64,000 nt of DNA from Pseudomonas sp. Root562 (GTDB lineage: Bacteria; Pseudomonadota; Gammaproteobacteria; Pseudomonadales; Pseudomonadaceae): contig NZ_LMGK01000023.1 in NCBI RefSeq assembly GCF_001427125.1, forward strand, positions 289,308 to 353,307. Reading direction: 5' to 3'. The position numbers were made by a program, and so were the translations under genes. The stretch's first letter is position 1; each line of letters opens with the position of its first letter. The notes beneath the pieces are model-generated. The model was not told where the DNA came from, made no database searches, and saw nothing but the letters and a program-made list of their open reading frames with translations. This document shows, in pieces, positions 1 to 8,435 of the stretch.

Positions 1-248
1 ACACCGAGTTCGGCCTCGGCGCCGGCCTCTGGACCCGCGACATCAACCGCGCCTATCGCATGGGCCGCGCCATCAAGGCCGGTCGTGTCTGGACCAACTG
101 CTATCACCTGTACCCGGCGCACGCCGCGTTCGGCGGCTACAAGAAATCCGGCGTCGGCCGTGAAACCCACAAGATGATGCTCGATCACTATCAGCAGACC
201 AAAAACCTGCTGGTGAGCTACGACATCAATCCGCTGGGCTTCTTCTGA
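1..248 (+). CDS. NAD-dependent aldehyde dehydrogenase, C-terminal fragment (ExaC-like)
   Basis: The last 81 residues of an aldehyde dehydrogenase; the frame enters from outside the window, with its first whole codon at base 3. The tail carries the family's FGGYKKSGVGRE segment and ends in NPLGFF. It lies directly upstream of the ethanolamine permease and lyase genes, so it probably oxidises the acetaldehyde released by EutBC to acetate, as ExaC-type enzymes do. The catalytic Cys and Glu are outside the window, so the subclass rests on the tail and on context, including the same order in P. aeruginosa. Confidence 0.9.
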   Translation, partial: TEFGLGAGLWTRDINRAYRMGRAIKAGRVWTNCYHLYPAHAAFGGYKKSGVGRETHKMMLDHYQQTKNLLVSYDINPLGFF

Positions 249-271
249 TTCGGCGCGATACCGCGTAACGG

Positions 272-337
272 CTATCGCGGGCAAGCCTTGCTCCTACAGA
301 CCGCGCAAATCTGTAGGAGCCGGCTTGCTGGCGATGG
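272..337. repeat. REP doublet (REPIN-like)
   Basis: Two inverted copies of a Pseudomonas REP core: one at 272-299 ending GCTCCTAC and one at 311-337 starting GTAGGAGC, with a short spacer. It sits in the leader region upstream of eat, just before the sigma-54 promoter. Confidence 0.85.
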
Positions 338-375
338 CATCCGCAAACACACCGCAAATCATCGCCCTGCCGCCC

Positions 376-391
376 TGGCACGGGCTTTGCT
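376..391 (+). promoter_or_regulatory. sigma-54 (RpoN) -24/-12 promoter of eat-eutBC
   Basis: TGGCACG at 376-382, four bases, then TTGCT at 387-391. This matches the sigma-54 consensus TGGCACG-N4-TTGCW with no mismatch, and the invariant GG (377-378) and GC (389-390) are ten bases apart as required. Transcription would start near 402, about 54 bases before the eat start codon. In P. aeruginosa the equivalent operon is known to need RpoN and the enhancer-binding protein EatR; an EatR gene would be expected left of this window. Confidence 0.85.
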
Positions 392-455
392 TGCCCGCAT
401 TACACGCAACCGCAGTGCCCGAAAGTCCACAAGAGCAAAAAACCAGAGAGGACTT

Positions 456-1829
456 ATGACTATTCCTTCCACACAGCTCAAACCCACACTCGGCACCCTG
501 CATTTATGGGGCATTGCCGTCGGCCTGGTGATTTCCGGCGAGTACTTCGGCTGGAGTTACGGCTGGGGCACCGCAGGAACCCTGGGCTTTCTCGTCACCG
601 CGCTGATGGTGGCGACGATGTACACCTGCTTCATCTTCAGTTTTACCGAGTTGACGACGGCGATTCCCCACGCAGGCGGACCATTTGCCTACAGCCGCCG
701 GGCCTTCGGCGAGAAAGGCGGATTGATCGCCGGTATCGCCACCCTGATTGAATTCGTCTTTGCGCCCCCGGCCATCGCCATGGCCATCGGCGCCTACCTC
801 AACGTGCAGTACCCGGAACTGGACCCGAAGCTCGCGGCAGTCGGCGCCTACTTCATCTTCATGACCCTCAATATCCTCGGTGTCGGTATCGCGGCTGCCT
901 TTGAATTGGTGGTCACTGTATTGGCCGTCGCCGAACTGCTGGTGTTCATGGGCGTGGTTGCGCCGGGGTTCAGCTTCAGCAACTTCGTACTCAACGGCTG
1001 GTCGGGCTCCAATGAGTTCACGATAGCGTCGATTCCCGGCATTTTCGCGGCCATTCCCTTCGCCATCTGGTTCTTTCTCGCCATTGAAGGCGCGGCCATG
1101 GCGGCCGAAGAAGCCAAGGACCCGAAACGCACGATTCCCCGCGCTTACGTCAGCGGCATTTTGACCCTGGTGTTCCTGGCCATCGGTGTGATGGTGATGG
1201 CCGGGGGTGTCGGCGACTGGCGTCAACTGTCGAACATCAACGACCCGCTGCCCCAGGCCATGAAAGCCGTGGTCGGCAACGATTCGACCTGGATGCACAT
1301 GCTCGTGTGGATCGGCCTGTTCGGCCTGGTGGCTAGTTTCCATGGGATCATTCTTGGCTACTCGCGACAGTTCTTTGCCTTGGCCCGCGCCGGCTACCTG
1401 CCACGCGGCCTGGCCAAGCTTTCGCGGTTCCAGACCCCGCATCGGGCGATTCTCGCCGGTGGCGTGATCGGCATCGCCGCCATCTACAGCGATGGCCTGG
1501 TCAACCTGCAGGGCATGACCCTGACGGCGGCGATGATCACCATGTCGGTATTTGGCGCGATCGTGATGTACATCATCAGTATGCTGAGCCTGTTCAAGCT
1601 GCGTAAAACCGAGCCGAACCTGGAACGCACCTTCCGTGCACCGGGCTACCCGATCGTACCGGGCATCGCGCTGTTTCTGGCCGTGGTGTGCCTGGTGGCG
1701 ATGGCGTGGTTCAACACCTTGATCGGGTGTGTGTTCCTCGGCTTCATGGCCGCCGGCTACCTGTATTTCCAGCTGACCGCACGGCAACGTTCAGAGGCAC
1801 CGACGGACGCTATGCTCGAAGGTATCTGA
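456..1829 (+). CDS. eat: ethanolamine permease
   Basis: A 457-residue APC-superfamily amino acid permease with about 12 hydrophobic segments. The N-terminal stretch LWGIAVGLVISGEYFGW is typical of Eat-type ethanolamine permeases. Translation could open further upstream in frame, but the ATG at 456 follows a good ribosome site (AGAGAGGA) and begins the conserved part; the longer version would include REP sequence. It imports ethanolamine across the inner membrane for EutBC, which follow after 160 bases. The gene lies downstream of the sigma-54 promoter at 376-391. Confidence 0.93.
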   Translation: MTIPSTQLKPTLGTLHLWGIAVGLVISGEYFGWSYGWGTAGTLGFLVTALMVATMYTCFIFSFTELTTAIPHAGGPFAYSRRAFGEKGGLIAGIATLIEFVFAPPAIAMAIGAYLNVQYPELDPKLAAVGAYFIFMTLNILGVGIAAAFELVVTVLAVAELLVFMGVVAPGFSFSNFVLNGWSGSNEFTIASIPGIFAAIPFAIWFFLAIEGAAMAAEEAKDPKRTIPRAYVSGILTLVFLAIGVMVMAGGVGDWRQLSNINDPLPQAMKAVVGNDSTWMHMLVWIGLFGLVASFHGIILGYSRQFFALARAGYLPRGLAKLSRFQTPHRAILAGGVIGIAAIYSDGLVNLQGMTLTAAMITMSVFGAIVMYIISMLSLFKLRKTEPNLERTFRAPGYPIVPGIALFLAVVCLVAMAWFNTLIGCVFLGFMAAGYLYFQLTARQRSEAPTDAMLEGI

Positions 1830-1874
1830 ATGCACCGACGCCGGGCGCACGCCCTATTTGTGAGCGCCCGATTC

Positions 1875-1964
1875 CTGTAGGAGCGAGACTTGCCCGAAGG
1901 GCATGATGCGGTGTGACTGAAACACTGTGTAATCGTTTTTTGCGGGCAAGCCTCGCTTCTACGG
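1875..1964. repeat. REP doublet between eat and eutB
   Basis: Inverted REP cores at about 1875-1897 (GTAGGAGCGAGACTTGCCCG) and 1941-1964 (GCGGGCAAGCCTCGCTTCTA). They fill most of the gap between eat and eutB and could form a stem in a read-through transcript. Confidence 0.8.
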
Positions 1965-1989
1965 GTCATCAATTAACCAGGAGGACAGC

Positions 1990-3384
1990 ATGGCCGTTTA
2001 TGTCCATTGCGTCGGCGCCCAGACCTATCGCTTCGATAGCCTCAAGGAAGTGATGGCCAAGGCCAGCCCGGCGCGGTCCGGGGACTTCCTGGCCGGTGTC
2101 GCCGCGCTCAATGATGGCGAACGCGTCGCCGCGCAAATGGCGCTGGCTGACATCCCGCTCAGCCACTTCCTGCAGGAAGTGCTGGTTCCCTACGAGGACG
2201 ATGAAGTCACCCGCCTGATCATCGACACCCACGACAAGCAGGCTTTCGCCGTCGTCAGCCACCTCACCGTCGGCGGCTTTCGCGACTGGTTGCTCAGTGA
2301 TGCCGCCGACGAACAGGTCCTGCGCGCCCTCGCCCCCGGCCTGACCCCGGAAATGGCCGCGGCCGTGTCAAAGATCATGCGCGTGCAGGATCTGGTGCTG
2401 GTGGCGCAAAAAATCCGCGTGGTCACCCAGTTTCGCGGCACCCTGGGCTTGCGCGGGCGCCTGTCCACACGCCTGCAACCCAACCACCCGACCGACGAAC
2501 CGGCCGGTATTGCCGCGAGCATTCTCGACGGTCTGCTGCACGGTAACGGCGATGCCATGATCGGCATCAACCCGGCCACCGACAGCATCGCCTCAATCTG
2601 CGCCATGCTGGAAATGCTCGACGCGATCATCCAGCGCTACGAGATTCCGACCCAGGCCTGCGTGCTGACCCATGTCACCACGTCTATCGAAGCGGTCAAT
2701 CGTGGCGTGCCGCTGGACCTGGTGTTCCAGTCGATCGCCGGCACCGAAGCTGCGAATGCGAGCTTCGGTATCAATCTGAATGTACTCAAGGAAGGTTATG
2801 ACGCCGGATTGAGCCTCAACCGCGGCACACTCGGGCAAAACCTGATGTATTTCGAAACCGGCCAGGGCAGCGCCCTGTCGGCCAACGCCCACCATGGCGT
2901 CGATCAACAAACCTGCGAAACCCGGGCCTACGCTGTCGCGCGACACTTCAAACCGTTTTTGGTGAACACCGTCGTAGGATTTATCGGTCCGGAATACCTC
3001 TATAACGGCAAACAGATTATTCGCGCCGGTCTCGAAGATCACTTCTGCGGCAAGCTGCTGGGCGTGCCGATGGGTTGCGACATCTGTTACACCAACCACG
3101 CCGAGGCCGACCAGGATGACATGGACACCCTGCTGACCTTGCTGGGCGTGGCCGGGATCAACTTCATCATGGGCATCCCCGGCTCCGACGACATCATGCT
3201 CAATTACCAGACCACGTCGTTCCACGATGCGCTCTATGCCCGGCAGACCCTGGGGCTCAAGCCAGCACCCGAGTTCGAACAGTGGCTGGCGAAAATGGGC
3301 ATCTTCACCCAGGCGGATGGCCGGGTTCTGTTCGGCAACAGCTTGCCACCGGCCTTCCGCCAGGCCTTGGCGCAACTGGGATGA
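1990..3384 (+). CDS. eutB: ethanolamine ammonia-lyase large subunit
   Basis: A 464-residue protein of the usual EutB length, colinear with the family from AVYVHCVGAQTYRF to the C-terminus. EutB forms the TIM-barrel core of the adenosylcobalamin-dependent lyase that splits ethanolamine into acetaldehyde and ammonia. The start has a strong ribosome site (GGAGGACAGC, then ATG). The stop TGA overlaps the eutC start in an ATGA junction at 3381-3384, so the two subunits are translationally coupled. No microcompartment shell genes are visible, which fits the non-carboxysomal Pseudomonas type. Confidence 0.97.
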   Translation: MAVYVHCVGAQTYRFDSLKEVMAKASPARSGDFLAGVAALNDGERVAAQMALADIPLSHFLQEVLVPYEDDEVTRLIIDTHDKQAFAVVSHLTVGGFRDWLLSDAADEQVLRALAPGLTPEMAAAVSKIMRVQDLVLVAQKIRVVTQFRGTLGLRGRLSTRLQPNHPTDEPAGIAASILDGLLHGNGDAMIGINPATDSIASICAMLEMLDAIIQRYEIPTQACVLTHVTTSIEAVNRGVPLDLVFQSIAGTEAANASFGINLNVLKEGYDAGLSLNRGTLGQNLMYFETGQGSALSANAHHGVDQQTCETRAYAVARHFKPFLVNTVVGFIGPEYLYNGKQIIRAGLEDHFCGKLLGVPMGCDICYTNHAEADQDDMDTLLTLLGVAGINFIMGIPGSDDIMLNYQTTSFHDALYARQTLGLKPAPEFEQWLAKMGIFTQADGRVLFGNSLPPAFRQALAQLG

Positions 3385-4217
3385 GTGTTGATATGGAAAA
3401 GCCGCCTTACGACCCGCACAACCCATGGCTGGAGCTGCGACGCCTGACACCGGCGCGCATTGCCCTTGGCCGTACGGGCACCAGCATGCCCACTCGCGCG
3501 CAGCTGGACTTTCAATATGCCCACGCTCAGGCCCGTGATGCGGTGCACTTGCCGTTTGACCACGGGGCATTGCGCTCACAACTGAGCGAGCGCGGGCATG
3601 CAAGTCTTTTGCTGCATAGCGCGGCCGTTGACCGCAACAGCTATTTGCAACGCCCCGATCTTGGGCGAAAACTGAGCGATGCGTCGGCTCAGGTTCTACG
3701 TGATCACGCTTCGGCCAATCCGGGCGGAGTCGACTTGGTGATCGTGGTCGCCGATGGTTTGTCAGCGTTGGCCGTTCATCGCCATACGCTGCCGTTTCTG
3801 GCGCGACTGGAGGAACAGGTTCGCGCCGAAAACTGGTCCGTCGCCCCGATCGTGCTGGTGGAACAGGGCCGCGTTGCTGTCGCCGATGAAGTCGGCGAAT
3901 TGCTGGGGGCGAAAATGACCGTGATCCTGATCGGCGAGCGCCCAGGCCTGAGCTCGCCAGACAGTCTGGGGTTGTATTTCACCTATAACCCCAAAGTCGG
4001 CCTGACAGACGCCTATCGCAACTGCATCTCCAATGTGCGCCTGGAAGGCTTGAGCTACGGCATGGCGGCACACCGTTTGCTGTATTTGATGCGCGAGGCC
4101 TGTCGGCGGCAGTTATCCGGGGTCAATCTGAAGGACGAAGCGCAAGTCCAGACCCTGGAGTCAGACGCCGGCGCAGACATGAAGGGAAATTTCCTACTAG
4201 GCCCGCCGGATGCCTGA
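3381..4217 (+). CDS. eutC: ethanolamine ammonia-lyase small subunit
   Basis: A 278-residue EutC, the subunit that completes cobalamin binding in the (EutBC) oligomer. The frame is open further upstream inside eutB, but the ATG at 3381 overlaps the eutB stop (ATGA) and opens the conserved region (NPWLELRRLTPARIALGR). Another segment to note is DAYRNCISNVRLEGL near the C-terminal third. The product works only with EutB. There is no reactivase gene eutA within view. Confidence 0.96.
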   Translation: MSVDMEKPPYDPHNPWLELRRLTPARIALGRTGTSMPTRAQLDFQYAHAQARDAVHLPFDHGALRSQLSERGHASLLLHSAAVDRNSYLQRPDLGRKLSDASAQVLRDHASANPGGVDLVIVVADGLSALAVHRHTLPFLARLEEQVRAENWSVAPIVLVEQGRVAVADEVGELLGAKMTVILIGERPGLSSPDSLGLYFTYNPKVGLTDAYRNCISNVRLEGLSYGMAAHRLLYLMREACRRQLSGVNLKDEAQVQTLESDAGADMKGNFLLGPPDA

Positions 4218-4331
4218 AGCGCTTGCGCGTTGCACTTTCGTTCCAGTTTCAGGCAGGATCGACTCGCGGCTGCCAGGATTTCCCGTTGCCGTTCAAGCAC
4301 GCAAGACAGCCACTTGAAGACGAGACCTACC

Positions 4332-4793
4332 ATGCGGATTATTCAAGCGACCCTCGAACACCTGGACCTGCTGACCCCGTTGTTCGTCAAATATCGCGAG
4401 TTTTATGGCTCCCTGCCGTATCCGGACTCGTCCCGGGCGTTTCTCGAAAAACGCCTTCGTCGCAAAGAGTCGGTGATCTACCTGGCCCTTTCCGATGATG
4501 ACAACAACAAACTGTTGGGCTTTTGTCAGTTGTACCCAAGCTTCTCTTCGCTTTCGCTTAAACGCGTGTGGATCCTCAACGACATCTACGTCGCCGAAGA
4601 CGCACGTCGCCAACTGGTCGCCGACAATCTGATTCGTACCGCGAAAAAAATGGCCAAGGAAACCAATGCCGTGCGCATGCGGGTGTCTACCAGCAGCAAC
4701 AACGCAGTGGCGCAGAAAACCTACGAATCCATCGGATTCAAGGAAGATACCGAGTTCAAGAACTACGTATTGCCGATCAGCGACGAGCTGTAA
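4332..4793 (+). CDS. GNAT-family N-acetyltransferase
   Basis: A 153-residue protein with the GNAT core: central strand LNDIYVAEDARRQLVADNL, where the acetyl-CoA pyrophosphate loop should lie, then a C-terminal NNAVAQKTYESIGFKED motif typical of the last GNAT elements. The loop reads RRQLVA rather than the canonical Q/RxxGxG/A. The start at 4332 opens the conserved MRIIQATLEHLD. It follows eutC by 114 bases and has the same neighbour in P. aeruginosa; the substrate cannot be told. Confidence 0.88.
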   Translation: MRIIQATLEHLDLLTPLFVKYREFYGSLPYPDSSRAFLEKRLRRKESVIYLALSDDDNNKLLGFCQLYPSFSSLSLKRVWILNDIYVAEDARRQLVADNLIRTAKKMAKETNAVRMRVSTSSNNAVAQKTYESIGFKEDTEFKNYVLPISDEL

Positions 4794-4805
4794 GGTCGCT
4801 GCAGC

Positions 4806-4839
4806 GGGGTCGATCTCTGCCATGCAGAGGATCGACCCC
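4806..4839. terminator. strong hairpin after the acetyltransferase gene
   Basis: GGGGTCGATC (4806-4815) pairs with GATCGACCCC (4830-4839); the inner TCTGC/GCAGA also pairs, with one bulged G. There is no T tract, so it may stabilise the mRNA end or end transcription only with Rho. It is 13 bases after the stop codon. Confidence 0.55.
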
Positions 4840-5104
4840 CTGAGGCCGTCAATCCATCCGATGGAATTTTCCCGCCCCCTCAAACTCAAGGGTTCAGGGT
4901 GTGTTTGTGTGAGTTATTAATTGTCACCAGACTTGCGCACGTTCAACCGACATGCCCCGCTACAATCTCGACGCGCTTTTCACCACTCAACTCGTATAAT
5001 GCCGATCTTTCCGGCTTGTAAGAAAAACTACGTCCGTTCGTAGGCTTTCGCGAAGTCATCCGCACAAGGCCCGCTGACCTGGACCGTTATCACAGGTGCT
5101 TTCC
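4840..5104 (+). promoter_or_regulatory. gene-free leader with a -10-like TATAAT before the DedA gene
   Basis: No gene is visible between the hairpin and the DedA start. A perfect TATAAT lies at 4995-5000 with no convincing -35. This would give a leader of about 95 bases before the ATG. The leader holds short complementary stretches but no riboswitch family I recognise. Confidence 0.4.
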
Positions 5105-5761
5105 ATGGATTTCAACCCGCTCGACCTAGTCCTGCATCTCGATGTCTACCTCGATTTGCTGGTAACCAATTACGGGCCATGGATCTACGCCATTCTGTTT
5201 CTGGTGATTTTTTGTGAAACCGGCCTGGTGGTCATGCCGTTCCTGCCGGGTGATTCGCTGCTGTTCATCGCCGGCGCAGTTGCCGCAGGTGGCGGCATGG
5301 ACCCGGTGCTGCTGGGTGGCCTGCTGATGCTGGCGGCGATATTGGGCGATAGCACCAACTATGTGATCGGACGAACGGCGGGCGAACGCTTGTTCAGCAA
5401 TCCGAACTCGAAGATCTTCCGCCGCGATTATCTGCAACAAACCCACGATTTCTATGAAAAGCACGGCGGTAAAACCGTGACCCTGGCGCGCTTCCTGCCC
5501 ATCATCCGCACCTTTGCACCGTTCGTCGCGGGCGTTGCGCGGATGCCGTACCCGCGCTTCTTCGCCTTCAGCGTGCTGGGCACCATCCTTTGGGTCGGCG
5601 GTCTGGTCACCCTCGGTTACTTCTTCGGCAACGTACCGTTCATCAAGTCGAACCTGTCGTTGCTGGTGGTCGGCATCATCCTGCTATCGCTGGTTCCGAT
5701 GATCATCGGCGTGGTGCGCAGTCGCTTCGGCAACGCAGCGTCCAAAGCTCACACGCGCTGA
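5105..5761 (+). CDS. DedA/SNARE-associated family membrane protein
   Basis: A 218-residue polytopic inner-membrane protein with the DedA signatures: an acidic residue in the re-entrant FCETGLVVMPFLPGDSLL, and the FLPIIRTFAPFVAG segment that holds the conserved arginine. DedA proteins are linked to lipid-carrier recycling and proton-motive-force homeostasis. A GTG at 5096 is also in frame, but the ATG at 5105 has an AGGTG site six bases upstream, so I chose it. The mtfA-like gene starts six bases after the stop, so the two are probably co-transcribed. Confidence 0.9.
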   Translation: MDFNPLDLVLHLDVYLDLLVTNYGPWIYAILFLVIFCETGLVVMPFLPGDSLLFIAGAVAAGGGMDPVLLGGLLMLAAILGDSTNYVIGRTAGERLFSNPNSKIFRRDYLQQTHDFYEKHGGKTVTLARFLPIIRTFAPFVAGVARMPYPRFFAFSVLGTILWVGGLVTLGYFFGNVPFIKSNLSLLVVGIILLSLVPMIIGVVRSRFGNAASKAHTR

Positions 5762-5767
5762 TCCTCA

Positions 5768-6580
5768 ATGTGGTCCCTGAGCGCCTGGCGTCGCCGGCGC
5801 ATTCTGGCCAGGCACCCGATTGCCGACGATATGTGGCAACGGGTGCGCCATCACCTGAGCTTTCTCGACGGCATCACCGCGGCCCAGGACCAATGGCTGC
5901 GTGAAGCCTGCGTGCTGTTCCTCGAAGACAAACACCTGACTGCCCTGCCCGGCGTCGAATTGCATCAGGAGCAACGCCTGTTGCTCGCCGCCCAGGCGCA
6001 ACTGCCGCTGATGAACCTGGGTGATCTGAACTGGTACCAGGGCTTTCACGAAATCATCCTCTACCCCGACGACTTCCTCAGCCCCCAGCGCCACCGCGAC
6101 GCCAGTGGCATCGAACACGAATGGGACGGCGAGCACAGCGGTGAAGCCTGGCAGCAAGGGCCGATCATCCTCGCCTGGCCCGGTGTGATGGCCAGTGGTG
6201 GCTGGGAAGGCTACAACCTGGTCATCCACGAACTGGCGCACAAACTCGACATGCTCAACGGCGACGCCAATGGCCTGCCACCGCTGCACGCCGACATGCG
6301 CGTCAGCGCCTGGGCCAAAGTCATGCAGGACGCCTACGATGACCTCGACCGGCAGCTGGAACACAACCCTGACGCCGAGACTGCCATCGACCCATACGCC
6401 GCCGAGAACCCTGCCGAGTTCTTCGCCGTCACCAGTGAATACTTCTTCAGCGCCCCGGATTTGCTGCATGAGGCTTATCCACAGGTGTATGAGCAGTTGC
6501 AGCTGTTCTACCGCCAGGATCCGCTCGGAAGATTGAAGCAACTTCAGGCGCATGATCCGGTCTATCAGCCACACGACTAA
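5768..6580 (+). CDS. mtfA: MtfA-like zinc aminopeptidase
   Basis: A 270-residue protein of the MtfA (DgsA anti-repressor) family. The metal site is complete: HELAH at residues 154-158 and the downstream glutamate of NPAEFFAV at residue 217, matching E. coli MtfA spacing. In E. coli MtfA binds the glucose repressor Mlc and has peptidase activity; the partner in Pseudomonas is not shown here. It follows the DedA gene with a six-base gap. Family membership is secure, the regulatory role is inferred. Confidence 0.92.
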   Translation: MWSLSAWRRRRILARHPIADDMWQRVRHHLSFLDGITAAQDQWLREACVLFLEDKHLTALPGVELHQEQRLLLAAQAQLPLMNLGDLNWYQGFHEIILYPDDFLSPQRHRDASGIEHEWDGEHSGEAWQQGPIILAWPGVMASGGWEGYNLVIHELAHKLDMLNGDANGLPPLHADMRVSAWAKVMQDAYDDLDRQLEHNPDAETAIDPYAAENPAEFFAVTSEYFFSAPDLLHEAYPQVYEQLQLFYRQDPLGRLKQLQAHDPVYQPHD

Positions 6581-6625
6581 GGTCTACACGACTTCTGGTC
6601 CATGGCGTCGGCGTAGGAATATGCC

Positions 6626-6631
6626 TATAAT
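6626..6631 (+). promoter_or_regulatory. -10 element of the ppa promoter
   Basis: A perfect TATAAT 63 bases before the ppa start. I see no good -35 at standard spacing (TGGCGT at 6603-6608 is a poor match). Confidence 0.45.
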
Positions 6632-6693
6632 CGCCGCCACTTTTTGGTCAATCCGGCCAAGTGTTTTTGGTCAACTAACGGGGGCAACGCCCA

Positions 6694-7221
6694 ATGAGCT
6701 ACAGCAAGATTCCGGCTGGCAAAGACCTGCCGAACGACATCTACGTCGCGATCGAGATTCCGGCCAACCACGCGCCGATCAAATACGAAATCGACAAAGA
6801 CAGCGATTGCCTGTTCGTTGACCGTTTCATGGCCACCCCAATGTTCTACCCGGCCAACTACGGTTACATCCCGAACACTCTGGCCGACGACGGTGATCCC
6901 CTCGACGTGCTGGTCGTGACCCCTTATCCGGTTGCACCAGGTTCGGTGATCCGCGCCCGTCCGGTCGGCATCCTGAACATGACCGACGACGGCGGCGGCG
7001 ATGCCAAAGTCATCGCCGTTCCACACGACAAGCTGTCGCAACTGTACGTCGACGTGAAGGAATACACCGACCTGCCTGCCCTGCTGATCCAGCAGATCGA
7101 GCACTTCTTCGCGAACTACAAAGATCTCGAAAAAGGCAAATGGGTGAAGATCGAAGGCTGGGCCGGCGCAGACGCCGCCCGCGAAGCGATCACCAAGTCG
7201 GTAGCTGCCTACAAAGGCTAA
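6694..7221 (+). CDS. ppa: inorganic pyrophosphatase (family I)
   Basis: A 175-residue soluble pyrophosphatase, the usual length of the hexameric bacterial family I enzyme. It hydrolyses pyrophosphate to phosphate and so pulls biosynthetic reactions forward. The metal-binding signature DDGDPLDVLV and the start MSYSKIPAGKDLPNDIYV are diagnostic. A GGGGGCAACGCCC stretch before the ATG supplies the ribosome site. A terminator follows at 7258-7283, so it is probably a single-gene unit. Confidence 0.97.
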   Translation: MSYSKIPAGKDLPNDIYVAIEIPANHAPIKYEIDKDSDCLFVDRFMATPMFYPANYGYIPNTLADDGDPLDVLVVTPYPVAPGSVIRARPVGILNMTDDGGGDAKVIAVPHDKLSQLYVDVKEYTDLPALLIQQIEHFFANYKDLEKGKWVKIEGWAGADAAREAITKSVAAYKG

Positions 7222-7257
7222 GCCGCCGCGGTACGCTTCTGGCGACCCGCTTCAAGA

Positions 7258-7284
7258 AAAACCCCGGTGATCCGGGGTTTTTTG
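7258..7284 (+). terminator. intrinsic terminator of ppa
   Basis: AAACCCCGG followed by a short loop and CCGGGGTTTTTTG: a GC-rich stem ending in a T run, about 40 bases after the ppa stop. Confidence 0.9.
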
Positions 7285-7313
7285 TGGGCGCTTGAAAAGC
7301 ATCACTTAAACGC

Positions 7314-7353
7314 CTTGTTTAATAGGGTCTGTTTTGGTTTTTTCTTGTTTAAT
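7314..7353. promoter_or_regulatory. direct repeat, candidate operator of the CI-like repressor
   Basis: CTTGTTTAAT occurs at 7314-7323 and again at 7344-7353, exactly 30 bases (about three helical turns) apart, in an AT-rich stretch that differs from its GC-rich surroundings. It lies 98-137 bases upstream of the repressor start, a plausible place for autoregulatory sites. No binding data; inferred from position and repetition. Confidence 0.4.
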
Positions 7354-7450
7354 TTTCGCCGTTTACGTCTTACATCAAGTCTTAAATTTCCCTCGATTTT
7401 GAACGGCTCGTTTATTCAAAGCCTTATTCCGCCTCCGTAGACTCGTGTTT

Positions 7451-8197
7451 ATGAAAAAGAACACTAGCGGCCCACGCTTTCGAGCGCTCCTTCGACTTGC
7501 CAACATCACGACATCCGGTTTTGCCGAGTTTTTGAACACGGCACCACAAAATGTCCACAACTGGTACACCCGAGGTGTGCCCGCCCACTGCCTGGAAGAA
7601 GTCGCCACGCGGCTCTCCGTGAACAGGGAATGGCTGAAAACCGGTGAAGGCCAGAAAGATGCCCGGCATCTGCGCGTGGCCGACGAGTCGGGCAACGTCT
7701 TCGACGCCCAGGCCATCCGCGGCGTCTATACCGTGGTCGAACCCACCGATGTCGACTTGCCGTTCTACAAGGAAGTCCCGACGACCACTGACCCCAACAA
7801 AACTCACGTCGTCGAGGACCGAGAAGAGTCCATACGCCTTCCCCGCAGCCACCTCGACTCCCTGGAAATCAACCACTGCGACGCCATCTGCGCCCGTATG
7901 GTCGGCAACAGCATGGCCGAGAAAATCGAAGAAGGTTCGACGATCGCCATCGACCGGGGCCTGACACAAATCGTCGACGGCCAGATCTACGCTGTCGAGC
8001 ACGACGGCATGCTGCGCATCAAATACCTGCACCGAATCCCCGGCAACGCCCTGCGGATGCGCAGCCACAACAGCGGCGAGTACCCAGACGAGATCCTCAG
8101 GCGCGAACAGATCGAAGAACAGAACTTCAGGGTGTTGGGTTGGGTGTTCTGGTGGTCGACGCTGAACAAACGCAGGCCGGAGGTGCCGTTCCTGTAA
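7451..8197 (+). CDS. CI/LexA-type transcriptional repressor (HTH plus S24 peptidase domain)
   Basis: A 248-residue regulator: an N-terminal HTH (about 8-65, containing FLNTAPQNVHNWYTRGVP) and a C-terminal S24 domain with the serine in VGNSMAEKI (S154) and the lysine in GMLRIKYL (K191). The 37-residue gap equals that of the LexA Ser-Lys dyad. I see no Ala-Gly or Cys-Gly cleavage pair before the serine, so RecA-stimulated self-cleavage is uncertain. A GTG at 7445 is also in frame; the ATG at 7451 opens the conserved part. No phage genes are next to it. Related to prophage and pyocin repressors such as PrtR. Confidence 0.85.
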   Translation: MKKNTSGPRFRALLRLANITTSGFAEFLNTAPQNVHNWYTRGVPAHCLEEVATRLSVNREWLKTGEGQKDARHLRVADESGNVFDAQAIRGVYTVVEPTDVDLPFYKEVPTTTDPNKTHVVEDREESIRLPRSHLDSLEINHCDAICARMVGNSMAEKIEEGSTIAIDRGLTQIVDGQIYAVEHDGMLRIKYLHRIPGNALRMRSHNSGEYPDEILRREQIEEQNFRVLGWVFWWSTLNKRRPEVPFL

Positions 8198-8435
8198 AAC
8201 ATCAGCAATCGCGGATGTCGGTCGCATCGCGAGGCTCTGGTCGGCACCTTCTACTGGGAATTTCCATCAAACCTGCGTATGCTGCGCCCCACATTTGCGC
8301 ATCGACCCGCCCCGCGGCTCAGATCGCACCGACAAGGCAGATGACTTTCTCGCCGAGTCCCGCAGCCGGACGCAAGATCCGGGTGTACGTTTTGAAGGCT
8401 GGCGCGGTTTACCAAAAATGATCCAAGCCAGTCCC
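8198..8435 (+). other. transcribed-looking gap with possible small ORF or sRNA
   Basis: The 320 bases between the repressor and the next gene hold a terminator at 8436-8463, implying rightward transcription through here. A weak -10 (TATGCT, 8278-8283) and a 26-codon frame at 8341-8421 (MTFSPSPAAG start, preceded by AAGGCAG) are visible. Neither has support beyond position, and the stretch may simply be the repressor's 3' untranslated region. Confidence 0.25.

Noticed and set aside
504..1787. 427-codon frame on the minus strand across eat
   Set aside because: Low-complexity, His/Arg/Glu-rich product typical of antisense frames in high-GC codon usage; eat on the other strand is a clear family member.
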